Below are positions 8,923 through 15,546 of a stretch of 20,706 nt of DNA, in pieces. The first letter of the stretch is position 1. Every line of letters begins with the position of its first letter. Below the pieces are notes generated by a model. The model saw nothing but the letters and a program-made list of their open reading frames with translations, made no database searches and was not told the DNA's origin. The translations under genes and the position numbers were made by a program. This DNA comes from a virus: the IMG/VR virus record IMGVR_UViG_3300009702_000490, positions 1 to 20,706 of that record; one strand, written 5' to 3'.

Positions 8923-9380
8923 TGTCCTGTACTCCCGAAACCTCCTTCACCTCGCTGTGTTTCCTCAGTTAGAACCTTTCCCCAATGGAATCGAATTCCT
9001 GTTACTACTGGGAGGATAATAAGCTGAGCAATCTTATCCCCAGCTGTAACTGGATAAGAATCTGTCTGGCTAAAATTATGTAGCATTACCTGTAATTCTC
9101 CTTGATAACCTGGATCAATTATTCCAGGAGCATTCAGAACAGCCACCGAATGGTGAAGGGCTAAACCTGAGCGAGAACAGACTAGTCCAAAATAGCCATC
9201 TGGGAGAGCTATTCGAAAGCCTGTAGAGAAAAGCCGCGTAGCTCCTCGGTAGAGTACATATCTCATTGCATGTGGAGCTGCCCAGCGTAAATCATATCCT
9301 ACATCTCCACGAGTGGCTTGTTCAGGTAATCTATTATTGGGAGAAATAGATTCAATTACTATGTTAGGTTGGCTCATCAT
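8919..9380 (-). CDS. dut: dUTP diphosphatase (trimeric dUTPase)
   Basis: The enzyme hydrolyses dUTP to dUMP and pyrophosphate, lowering uracil incorporation and feeding dTMP synthesis. All five motifs of the trimeric family are visible in order: motif 1 RGDVGYDL (about residues 24-31), motif 2 CSRSGLA, motif 3 NAPGIIDPGYQGEL, which contains the catalytic Asp and Gly-Glu, motif 4 AGDKIAQL, and the P-loop-like motif 5 RGEGGFGSTG at the C-terminus. The final motif separates it from the related dCTP deaminases. Its 153 residues match the usual size. Two ATGs are adjacent; AGGAG is 3 bases from the first and 6 from the second (9375-9377), so Met2 is the likelier start. It overlaps the helicase gene by 17 bases. 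Confidence 0.93.
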   Translation of the reverse strand: MMSQPNIVIESISPNNRLPEQATRGDVGYDLRWAAPHAMRYVLYRGATRLFSTGFRIALPDGYFGLVCSRSGLALHHSVAVLNAPGIIDPGYQGELQVMLHNFSQTDSYPVTAGDKIAQLIILPVVTGIRFHWGKVLTEETQRGEGGFGSTGQ

Positions 9381-10638
9381 CTTCTCCTTTTCCTGTGGCT
9401 GCTGGATGTTCTTCTGGGGTAAGCATATTGTAATCTATTAGTCCATCCTCCCATTTATTAGTAACATCTATATTAGGCAAGAACATTGGGTTTCCATTTA
9501 TCACAACTCTCTGTAGTCGTCCTGCGTCCGTCATATTCTTTATAAGGTCTACCATTTCTGAGATTTTATTCAAGTCTTGACTTACTTTCTTCCACAATTC
9601 TTTCGCAGGTAGCGGACGCCGTGAGGCTTTTAGAACTTCCATCAAAGTATTAGCGACATTAGAGTTCTTGGCTTTTCCAAATTCACCTAGTGCATGTGGC
9701 ATATAAAGCTCAGCAGTGTGAAGGATTGTATTTGCCTTGATACAGATTTCTTCTGTTATTGTCAGCGTAAGATTTGCGGCGCAGATTATTTCTATAAGTT
9801 TAAGCAGGTGGACAAAACGCCGCGTCTGATAGTAATTGAAACGATAATCATCAATGCCTGGAAAGCGTTTGTAGATTCGGTCAAGAAGTTTTCTAGTTCC
9901 AGGACCAAAGATTATTGGACCGAGAAGACTAGAACCTATCTGCTCCAGTCTGCTAGTAATCTCTTTTATCAAACTAGTATCTGGAGGAGTAGGAAATGAA
10001 ATCATACGGTCTTCATCAAGACTAGCATTTCCATGCACAAAGATAATTCTGCTGAAGAATCCGCTGTTGATGGCTTCAGGGCCGAAGGCTTTAGCTATAT
10101 TCCCTGGAGTATTTCCTCCGAGGATATTGATAGTCGGCTTGATGATAAAGGAATTATCACTTCTCTTAGCTGAGGTTTCATACTGTTCTGGACAGTCCCA
10201 CATCTTAGAGAGTGCTGTAGCAAACTCTTCATTCTTGAGCCCGATAAAATCATTGAACTCATCTGCGACTATAAAGAGTTCCGTAGGAGCATCGAGTACA
10301 AAGTCTTCAAGACCGTCTTCATCTGTTTTCCCCTTCATTTGCATAGTTGTCATGTCCAGCCAAAGAGCTTCCTTAGATGTTCTATCTGCGGAGAAGTTCT
10401 CAAAGCCTGCCTTTCGTACAGCTTTCTTTCCTATATTTATTGCAGTTGATTTTCTAGTTCCAGGGGAGCCCATTAGCATGATGTATAGGTTCGGATAGAT
10501 ATAGCTATGACCAAAAGGAATATAGACAGAGCGACCTAGCAGGGCTCCGATTATAGAAAGGGCAGTCCATCGGTGGAATACCCTAGGACTTTCTGACTCC
10601 CCGACGAAGTCAAAATAAAGATTAAAGAAATCCTCCAT
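9364..10638 (-). CDS. Phage replicative helicase-type ATPase (DUF3987-like)
   Basis: The protein has 424 residues. The N-terminus resembles DUF3987-type phage helicases and primase-helicases: a FHRWTALSIIGALLGR segment at 21-36 and YPNLY before the P-loop. Walker A is GSPGTRKS at 57-64, with Lys63 and Ser64, and Walker B is LFIVADE at 121-127. A polar sensor-like strand (INILGGNTPG) follows. The C-terminal part (about 325-400) looks like a winged helix (a helix-turn-helix followed by a strand, IN-GNPMFL), then a short acidic tail. No primase catalytic domain is visible, so it is probably helicase only. The ATG has no Shine-Dalgarno ahead of it: the upstream exonuclease stop is 4 bases away in a TAATGAAATG context, so translation is probably by reinitiation. 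It lies beside the polymerase, exonuclease and dUTPase genes. Confidence 0.82.
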   Translation of the reverse strand: MEDFFNLYFDFVGESESPRVFHRWTALSIIGALLGRSVYIPFGHSYIYPNLYIMLMGSPGTRKSTAINIGKKAVRKAGFENFSADRTSKEALWLDMTTMQMKGKTDEDGLEDFVLDAPTELFIVADEFNDFIGLKNEEFATALSKMWDCPEQYETSAKRSDNSFIIKPTINILGGNTPGNIAKAFGPEAINSGFFSRIIFVHGNASLDEDRMISFPTPPDTSLIKEITSRLEQIGSSLLGPIIFGPGTRKLLDRIYKRFPGIDDYRFNYYQTRRFVHLLKLIEIICAANLTLTITEEICIKANTILHTAELYMPHALGEFGKAKNSNVANTLMEVLKASRRPLPAKELWKKVSQDLNKISEMVDLIKNMTDAGRLQRVVINGNPMFLPNIDVTNKWEDGLIDYNMLTPEEHPAATGKGEDDEPT

Positions 10639-10642
10639 TTCA

Positions 10643-11191
10643 TTAGATCAAATGTCGGCTTAGCATTAGTCTTACGGCTGCTATCTGAGCCAGGCAATCG
10701 GAGATAGCATTATGCTTATTTGGATTGGCAGGCCGTAAATCTTTTCCATGAAGATAGCGTAAAGTCTTAGCACACATTACACTAGATCGTTTATTAGTAT
10801 AGATAAATACCTTAGGAATATATAATTGATGCCGCCTAAATGCACTTAGCAGAATAGGAATATCAAAGGATGTTGGCCAACTCCAAATAACTGTCTTATT
10901 TGAAAGGTTGAACTCATCTAGCCATTTGCCGAATCTATACAGTACAATTGCTTCATCTTCTCCGTCGTCTAGGCATGTATATAGGAAATCAGCATTTGTC
11001 TTTATCCACCAATTTAATGTATTAAGATCAAATATACCTTGGGAAGGTTTGATAAGACAATTGAATACATCTTCCTTGAAATCAGACTCAGATTGCAAGG
11101 TAAAGGTGACTGCACCAATTTGAATAATGGGTGCATCTGGCAGAGTGCCAAGTGTTTCCAGGTCAATCATAATGTGTGTTGAATTCTTCAT
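10643..11191 (-). CDS. DEDDh 3'-5' exonuclease
   Basis: The protein has 182 residues and belongs to the RNase T/DnaQ-like fold of the type found in Rv2179c and ExoVIII-like exonucleases. The first acidic pair is IDLETLG near residues 9-15, followed by PIIQIGAV. The third acidic residue lies in SFDIPIL after a WSWP segment, and the HNAISD block near the C-terminus supplies the His and final Asp (HxxxxD). It removes nucleotides from a 3' end. Whether the substrate is DNA or RNA cannot be told. The polymerase gene in the same operon already has its own intact proofreading domain, so this is more likely a recombination, processing or degradation nuclease. GGAG is 9 bases upstream. Its start overlaps the stop of the FGxxKG gene (ATGA). 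Confidence 0.85.
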   Translation of the reverse strand: MKNSTHIMIDLETLGTLPDAPIIQIGAVTFTLQSESDFKEDVFNCLIKPSQGIFDLNTLNWWIKTNADFLYTCLDDGEDEAIVLYRFGKWLDEFNLSNKTVIWSWPTSFDIPILLSAFRRHQLYIPKVFIYTNKRSSVMCAKTLRYLHGKDLRPANPNKHNAISDCLAQIAAVRLMLSRHLI

Positions 11192-11379
11192 GTTTCTTCT
11201 CTCCAGTTGAATCCTGCTTTGACTTTGAAAGCCGCATTCAATGTCTCGAATAGAACGGCTCTATTTGGATTAATATCTAACAAAGCTGAATGTAATTGTT
11301 CCACAGTCAGGTCTGCAATACGCTTTCCTTTTTGTGGGCCGAAAGGCATGATTAGGTCTTGCTCTTCAGGTTGCTCCAT
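11188..11379 (-). CDS. Small FGxxKG-motif protein (DUF3820 / ExoX C-terminal-like)
   Basis: The protein has 63 residues. MPFGPQKGKRIADL at residues 11-24 matches the loop and following turn of the DUF3820/ExoX-C domain (FGK-x-KG-x-x-[LI]-x-[DE][LV]). The aromatic SYLxW helix of that family is replaced by VEQLHSAL. It is the immediate upstream neighbour of a DEDDh exonuclease, with a 4-base ATGA overlap, and in ExoX-like proteins this domain is fused to the same kind of nuclease. The two genes may encode the two parts of one enzyme. The order is reversed compared with the fusion. AAGGA lies 5 bases before the ATG. It overlaps the polymerase 3' end by 28 bases. Confidence 0.6.
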   Translation of the reverse strand: MEQPEEQDLIMPFGPQKGKRIADLTVEQLHSALLDINPNRAVLFETLNAAFKVKAGFNWREET

Positions 11380-13547
11380 ACTTTTCCTTCCTTCAATGTC
11401 GTGGGAATTCTGAGCTCTTGCCCGTGGATAATGATTGGCATATCCAGGGCTTCCTTTAATTGGGCCGCATAGCTATCGAACTTTTCCTCGACGGCCTCAA
11501 AGAATATGGAATCATGAATCTGAGCCAGTGGGATGAATTCTCCTTTAGATTCCAACCACATCTTCCAGGCTATTATCATCCCTTTGTTAATAGGATAGAC
11601 AGTTAAATGCTGCGGCTGATGAGCTACAGCATCTCGAAGAACTTTATGATTGCTTACCACATCTCCATGGAAATGTCGAGTCCAACCATCAGCAGTAGTT
11701 AACAGAGGAGATTTAATCAGAGAAATCTTTGTCAAATCCCACCAGACTTTTACATTAGGATAAGCTGAATGATAAAGGCCAAGGACATATTTGACAAATG
11801 CAGTCAAGGTTTCCTTGCTTGGCCGCTTAAGAATCCGCATGAATTCCCGCAGAGATGTAACTCCATTCGTATCGATGAAAGTCTGTACTCCCATCATGAA
11901 GTTAGTTCCATGCACAGTCTTTTTCATAAGCTGCCGTCTAGGATCAGACTTCTCAATCTCTGAGCCGAAGGAACGGAAAGCAAATTTACAATAGAAATCT
12001 TCTCCTGGAGTTTCCAGGTCCTGTTTTAGGATAGCATCTTTGGAAAGATAAGCTACGCTTCGAGCATCTGCTTGTTCCTTATCAATCTCTCCTAGCCTAT
12101 AGCCTGGGTCTGCAATCATACACTTCTTGAAATACGGCGGAATGTTCATTATCTGTGTGCCATAATTTTGATTCTTTCTAGCAGCCTCTGCGGGAGGAAC
12201 ATAAAGAGATGAACTATGTGCTGCCCAACGAGAAGTTGTAGTTCCATCAATCTGCTGATTGTACTTCAAGCGGCCATGGAAAAGGATAGCATTGTAGTAA
12301 GTAGAAACAGCTTTGCTCTGCTCACGGAATTGTAGAAGCTCATCAACTACCCTGGTGACTAAGGGATGCTGTGTGGCTATTTTCTTCAGAGTAACTTCAT
12401 CGGTTCCATAGCGGCTTTTGCTTCTCTTTGGCTTTATTGCGCCAATGATTGAATAGAGAAAGATTGCAACTTGCTTGTAGGAGCCTGGATTAAAGTCAGG
12501 TTCTCCTGTCATTAGTTGTAGATTGGACTTTTTCTCTTCAATTATCTCTGTGGCTTCTTCCTTAAGAGTCGCATGAACCTTGGTGTCTATCTTTACTCCG
12601 TAGAAAGCAAGCTGAATAGCAGAGAATACTTCGGGGAATTTCATATAATAATTAGCAAGCGCCCAGTCTGGTATTTGGTTAAGTAATGCAAGGAGAACTC
12701 TAGCAGTTGTTAAACAGTCTTTCGCGTTGTATTCGTATTGTTCCCATCTTGATTCTGAGTGGGCTTGTTCTTTCCAGTAGTAGGCGTCAAAGAGGAAGAA
12801 GCTCGCCAGAAAGTCCAATGACTTCGGGAGTTCCGCTTGCCAACAATACCATAGATATTCAGTATCGAGGATATAATTACTAGTGGCAATACCATAACGA
12901 AGGAGCTGATAATTATCAAAGGCACCATTATGGAAGCAGAAACGCTGCTCCTCTTTATGGAAGGTTCGTATTTGTCGGAAGACTGCTTCGTATTCATCTA
13001 GGCTTGACCACTCTTTTGGGAGGAAAGGAACTACGAAAGTGTTAATTCCTTTGGATGAGATTACGCTGTAGCCTATCATATCAATCTGATTTAGCATTGT
13101 AGTTTCAATATCACAAATGATAATGTCGGAAGGATTGATGGAGGCTAGCATTGTGCGCAGCTCGGCCGCAGACCTAACGAGTGTCCAAGCAAGTTTAGTA
13201 GCAGGTTTCTTCAGCGTGGAAAGTTTCTTCAGGTCATGTTGAAGTAGCCACTGACCGTAGGGAATAGTCTGGACGTGACTTAGCGGATTGATTACAAGAA
13301 CAGGGCAGCTGAACTTTAGAACACTGCCTCGCCAATCATTTAGATTCCCCTTGCCAGATACTAAGTTTTTTAGTGTGCCAGGATTAGCAAGGATAATACC
13401 ATCAGCTTTTATTTTAGCCGCGATTGCTAGCAGCTCAGATTGCTCGAAGACTTTAGGGGTGAGCTTAAGCTGATGATTGGGAAGCAGTTTCCCTAAGGAA
13501 TACTTGAACTTTAGATCATCTTTTGTTAGATTGACTATGAGGAGCAT
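11352..13547 (-). CDS. Family A DNA polymerase with 3'-5' exonuclease domain
   Basis: This is the replicative polymerase, 731 residues. Residues about 30-110 look like the C-terminal half of a uracil-DNA glycosylase fold (WRGS at 72-75, a PVLVINP strand-turn at 82-88, D105/K107), without the usual catalytic residues. The proofreading domain is intact: Exo I D146/E148, Exo II N207/D211, Exo III Y273/D277. Polymerase landmarks are GTTTSRW (435-441), motif A with D489 (IDKEQADAR), motif B R538-x3-K542-x3-H546-GTNF550, and motif C IHDS (677-680) with D679. Compared with E. coli Pol I, position 762 is His, 766 is Phe, 710 is Asp and 883 is Ser. Both catalytic Asp residues are kept, so it should be active. 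AGGAAG lies about 9-11 bases upstream. Confidence 0.93.
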   Translation of the reverse strand: MLLIVNLTKDDLKFKYSLGKLLPNHQLKLTPKVFEQSELLAIAAKIKADGIILANPGTLKNLVSGKGNLNDWRGSVLKFSCPVLVINPLSHVQTIPYGQWLLQHDLKKLSTLKKPATKLAWTLVRSAAELRTMLASINPSDIIICDIETTMLNQIDMIGYSVISSKGINTFVVPFLPKEWSSLDEYEAVFRQIRTFHKEEQRFCFHNGAFDNYQLLRYGIATSNYILDTEYLWYCWQAELPKSLDFLASFFLFDAYYWKEQAHSESRWEQYEYNAKDCLTTARVLLALLNQIPDWALANYYMKFPEVFSAIQLAFYGVKIDTKVHATLKEEATEIIEEKKSNLQLMTGEPDFNPGSYKQVAIFLYSIIGAIKPKRSKSRYGTDEVTLKKIATQHPLVTRVVDELLQFREQSKAVSTYYNAILFHGRLKYNQQIDGTTTSRWAAHSSSLYVPPAEAARKNQNYGTQIMNIPPYFKKCMIADPGYRLGEIDKEQADARSVAYLSKDAILKQDLETPGEDFYCKFAFRSFGSEIEKSDPRRQLMKKTVHGTNFMMGVQTFIDTNGVTSLREFMRILKRPSKETLTAFVKYVLGLYHSAYPNVKVWWDLTKISLIKSPLLTTADGWTRHFHGDVVSNHKVLRDAVAHQPQHLTVYPINKGMIIAWKMWLESKGEFIPLAQIHDSIFFEAVEEKFDSYAAQLKEALDMPIIIHGQELRIPTTLKEGKVWSNLKSKT

Positions 13548-13552
13548 GCGCG

Positions 13553-13750
13553 TTAGCTTCCTACTGTTCCCTTCATATGGTCCATTTTATCCTTAGCTTC
13601 TTGTAGTTCTTCGTAAGTAGCTTCTAATTCTCGGATATTTCGACGTAGGTCCTTATCTATTATCTCAATGACAACCTCATTCTTACCCTCTTTTATTCCC
13701 TTTATAAGTAAATCAAGTACATCATCCATAGTCATCTGTATTTTAGCCAT
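13553..13750 (-). CDS. Small coiled-coil protein
   Basis: The protein has 65 residues. After a short N-terminal segment (MAKIQMTMDD) it is nearly all predicted helix, with heptad-like hydrophobic spacing from about residue 25 to 58, very rich in Glu, Lys and Asp. Such a protein would form a dimeric coiled coil. No family is recognised. The ribosome binding site is weak (AAGAGA). It lies 5 bases upstream of the polymerase gene and 12 bases after the peptidase-like gene. The polymerase neighbourhood suggests a replication accessory role, but that is position only. Confidence 0.6.
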   Translation of the reverse strand: MAKIQMTMDDVLDLLIKGIKEGKNEVVIEIIDKDLRRNIRELEATYEELQEAKDKMDHMKGTVGS

Positions 13751-13762
13751 TGCTATATTCTC

Positions 13763-14173
13763 TTAAGGAATGAGTAACCCTTCGATAACAGGACCTTGAA
13801 TTTCTTGAGTTCCTGGATTGTATTGAACACCGCGTTTGCTAACGATAGCATGTAATCCAATTCTACCTGATTCTTTTGTTTGAAATATTTGAATAGAAGT
13901 CCATCTAGTTAGTACAATGTTGAGGGCCGCGGCCGAATAAACGTAGGCATTAGACTCAAGCGGCAAGTCCATAAGCTCATAACCTTCCCTGCTTACAAGA
14001 TGAACAGGGAAGAACGTTCTATTCCAGAGCAGATGGATAGCTTCCTGGATATTAATACCATCTAGGGCAGGATGACCCAGCTCCTTCATGATGTTCTCAT
14101 AACTATCTCCTGTTACCATAGCAATGCAACAGATTAAACAGTCATTCCTTGTCCGCATCTTTACAAGGTTCAT
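13763..14173 (-). CDS. Candidate C39 / papain-fold cysteine peptidase-like protein
   Basis: The protein has 136 residues. The N-terminus, RTRNDCLICCIAMVTGDSYE at 7-26, matches the active-site helix of C39-like and related papain-fold proteins, with Cys12 as candidate nucleophile. A second conserved-looking block, GLHAIVS at 106-112, supplies His108, and a YNP turn at 118-120 supplies Asn119 as the third residue where the family has Asp or Asn before Pro. The catalytic triad order Cys-His-Asn and the spacing fit a small single-domain enzyme. There is no signal peptide, transporter domain or substrate leader nearby, so it would act in the cytoplasm. A virus-encoded protein-cleaving, transglutaminase-like or catalytically inert role is possible. 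There is no clear ribosome binding site; the start overlaps the previous stop as ATGA. Confidence 0.55.
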   Translation of the reverse strand: MNLVKMRTRNDCLICCIAMVTGDSYENIMKELGHPALDGINIQEAIHLLWNRTFFPVHLVSREGYELMDLPLESNAYVYSAAALNIVLTRWTSIQIFQTKESGRIGLHAIVSKRGVQYNPGTQEIQGPVIEGLLIP

Positions 14174-14373
14174 GGCTTGGGTGCAGCGGGTGGCGGTAGC
14201 GTATCCATAATATGTGCTGTAAGCTCTATATATTCTCCCCTGGTTATAAGCTGCTTTTCATCCCTTGTTAGTTCATCGTAGGTAGCCCACCGAGGTTCTT
14301 TACCTTCATCATAAATCTTGAAGCCCCATTGCAGGATTCTACAAGCGAGCATATTAAACTTTCGTAAGTTCAT
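14170..14373 (-). CDS. Small unknown protein
   Basis: The protein has 67 residues. The N-terminal half is basic, aromatic and amphipathic (NLRKFNMLACRILQWGFKIYDEG). A charged helix follows (DELTRDEKQLITRGEY), and the C-terminus is Pro-rich (PPPAAPKP). No family is recognised. GGGAG lies 9 bases before the ATG, so the start is well supported. Its stop overlaps the start of the peptidase-like gene (ATGA), which couples the two. It is in the cluster of small unknown genes between the SSB-like and polymerase genes. Confidence 0.6.
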   Translation of the reverse strand: MNLRKFNMLACRILQWGFKIYDEGKEPRWATYDELTRDEKQLITRGEYIELTAHIMDTLPPPAAPKP

Positions 14374-14374
14374 A

Positions 14375-14608
14375 TTAATAATCTCCCTTTGAAATAAGTT
14401 TCCAGCCAGTATCTTCCAGTATTGATGTGCTTACTGTATCAATAACATGGTATAAAGTTAAGTCATCAAGTAGAGATAACTCTTTCATCTCATCAATAGC
14501 TTTCAACTTTGTTCTACATAATAGAATAGCATCTTCAGGGTTGGTATGAATAACTCGACTATAGCCATACATATATAAACCAGGGTGTTCTATTAAATAG
14601 TAGTTCAT
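14375..14608 (-). CDS. Small unknown protein
   Basis: The protein has 77 residues from the ATG at 14606-14608. The same frame is open further upstream to an ATG at 14656, but an AGGAG at 14616-14620 lies 7 bases ahead of the inner ATG and nothing comparable precedes the outer one, so I use the inner start. It begins MNYYLIEHPG and has mixed alpha/beta character, with one Cys (LLCRTK) and no motif I recognise. It starts 1 base before the stop of the upstream gene and ends 1 base before the next gene's ATG. Confidence 0.62.
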   Translation of the reverse strand: MNYYLIEHPGLYMYGYSRVIHTNPEDAILLCRTKLKAIDEMKELSLLDDLTLYHVIDTVSTSILEDTGWKLISKGDY

Positions 14609-14609
14609 A

Positions 14610-14975
14610 TCAATGCTCCTTCTTTTCCAGGTTCCCGCCCATGAAGAATTTCTCACGGAATTCTCTTTGATGTCCTGTTGGATCTTCTCCAGGGATTTCT
14701 TCTATGAGGAGAAAGCCGGCATCTGTGAACATCTGTTCAAGTTCAGGATTGGCTAGGATAATTAAGGAGGAAAGGATTATATTCTCAGAATCATCTGGCT
14801 CGAAATAGATATGTTCCATATCTTCCCAGACACGAGTAAAGTGGCCTTTAGCATTCCTTTGCATATCTGTGATGATGCGGAATAACTTGGCCCTAGCCTG
14901 CCTCATCTCGCTACTTTCTCCTTCTCTTGAGGCAGGCTTTCTCTGGAACCAGTATGGAGCCACATACTCAGTCAT
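14610..14975 (-). CDS. Unknown protein, about 121 residues
   Basis: The start is the ATG at 14973-14975 (MTEYVAPYWFQRK). An AGGAGA at 14985-14990 is 9 bases upstream, which rules against the outer ATG at 15011, and the inner ATG also overlaps the preceding gene by only 8 bases. The N-terminus is basic and helical (MRQARAKLFRIITDMQR). The middle is acidic (WEDMEHIYFEPDDSEN), and a hydrophobic segment, IILSSLIILANPEL, follows that is too short and broken for a confident membrane helix. No family is recognised. Confidence 0.62.
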   Translation of the reverse strand: MTEYVAPYWFQRKPASREGESSEMRQARAKLFRIITDMQRNAKGHFTRVWEDMEHIYFEPDDSENIILSSLIILANPELEQMFTDAGFLLIEEIPGEDPTGHQREFREKFFMGGNLEKKEH

Positions 14976-15228
14976 TGTTTGTTTTCTCCTGAGCATAGAT
15001 AAACATAGCATAGGCTACTATGTCCAGCCAATACTTGGAGGATTTCTTAGTATTGTTATTTATACGTATGCGTAAACGCTCCTTAAACTCCTCAAGAAAG
15101 TCTGGATCGTTCCAGCCACGATATCCTTGGATGGCTTTAGCAGATAGTCGCTCGTAGACATCATTTGCTACAGAGTCTACGAATCTATCCAGCCGCGTAA
15201 TTTCTCTGTCTTGTTCTGCACGAGTCAT
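14968..15228 (-). CDS. Small helical protein with weak MazG-like C-terminal pattern
   Basis: The protein has 86 residues, almost all helix. The C-terminal half, from GWNDPDFLEEFKERL to KYWLDIVAYAMFIY, resembles small phage proteins of the MazG/nucleotide pyrophosphohydrolase-like kind, in which a GW-x-DP turn precedes a helix and a W-x-D-[IV]-A-x-[YF]-A-[ML] helix closes the fold. The usual metal-binding EExxE motif is not evident, so enzymatic activity is doubtful and I give this as a weak resemblance. AGGAG is 6 bases upstream of the ATG. The start overlaps the stop of the upstream gene (15228). Confidence 0.55.
   Translation of the reverse strand: MTRAEQDREITRLDRFVDSVANDVYERLSAKAIQGYRGWNDPDFLEEFKERLRIRINNNTKKSSKYWLDIVAYAMFIYAQEKTNND
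14985..14990 (-). promoter_or_regulatory. Ribosome binding site deciding the start at 14975
   Basis: AGGAGA on the minus strand lies 9 bases before the ATG at 14975. It selects that start over the in-frame ATG at 15011. Confidence 0.7.
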
Positions 15229-15485
15229 TAGTGTCTCCTTGAATGTTTGACTTTAACCTGTGTCTTAATACCTCGGAACATATCTACCTTGTAGACCTTT
15301 GTTCCAACCTCTGCAAAGTCTAGAACTTTATTCGCATGGTCAATACTAGGAGTAAGTTCCAGAGTAGTATTGCAAGAGACTATCTCGAACATGATAGGAT
15401 TATCAAGAAAGCGAACCTTTTGCAAGGCGCCCTTGATTCCCTGTGCTGTGTAGCGGATGTAGTTTTCTATAGCTTGATTTCTCAT
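15228..15485 (-). CDS. Small unknown protein
   Basis: The protein has 85 residues. The N-terminal part is helical with aromatic residues (NYIRYTAQGIKGAL). The C-terminal half is beta-rich with alternating hydrophobic and charged residues and ends in a basic tail (KVKHSRRH). No family is recognised. AAGGAT lies about 7 bases before the ATG. It is the first gene after the 61-base spacer that follows the SSB-like gene, and it opens a run of seven small genes leading to the polymerase. Confidence 0.58.
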   Translation of the reverse strand: MRNQAIENYIRYTAQGIKGALQKVRFLDNPIMFEIVSCNTTLELTPSIDHANKVLDFAEVGTKVYKVDMFRGIKTQVKVKHSRRH

Positions 15486-15513
15486 TATCTTATCCTTTGG
15501 AAGAGGAAGGGCC

Positions 15514-15535
15514 GCCCCGCCATCCTTGGCAGAGC
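15514..15535 (-). promoter_or_regulatory. Possible RNA hairpin in the spacer after the SSB-like gene
   Basis: In the leftward transcript an 8-base-pair stem forms between GCUCUGCC and GGCGGGGC with a 6-base AAGGAU loop. Two of the pairs are G-U, so the stem forms in the leftward RNA but would be A-C mismatched in a rightward RNA. It sits in the only intergenic gap over 20 bases inside the operon (15486-15546). It is followed by pyrimidines but no U-run, so a transcript-processing or stability element, or a weak attenuator, is more likely than a classic terminator. Confidence 0.35.
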
Positions 15536-15546
15536 TTTCCTTTCTG

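Noticed and set aside
10067-10498. 143-codon + strand frame opposite the helicase gene
   Set aside because: Antisense shadow of conserved helicase motifs, with no domain and no operon context.
14609-14656. Longer N-terminus for the 14375-14608 gene (ATG at 14656)
   Set aside because: It would overlap the upstream gene by 47 bases, and the AGGAG is placed for the inner ATG instead.
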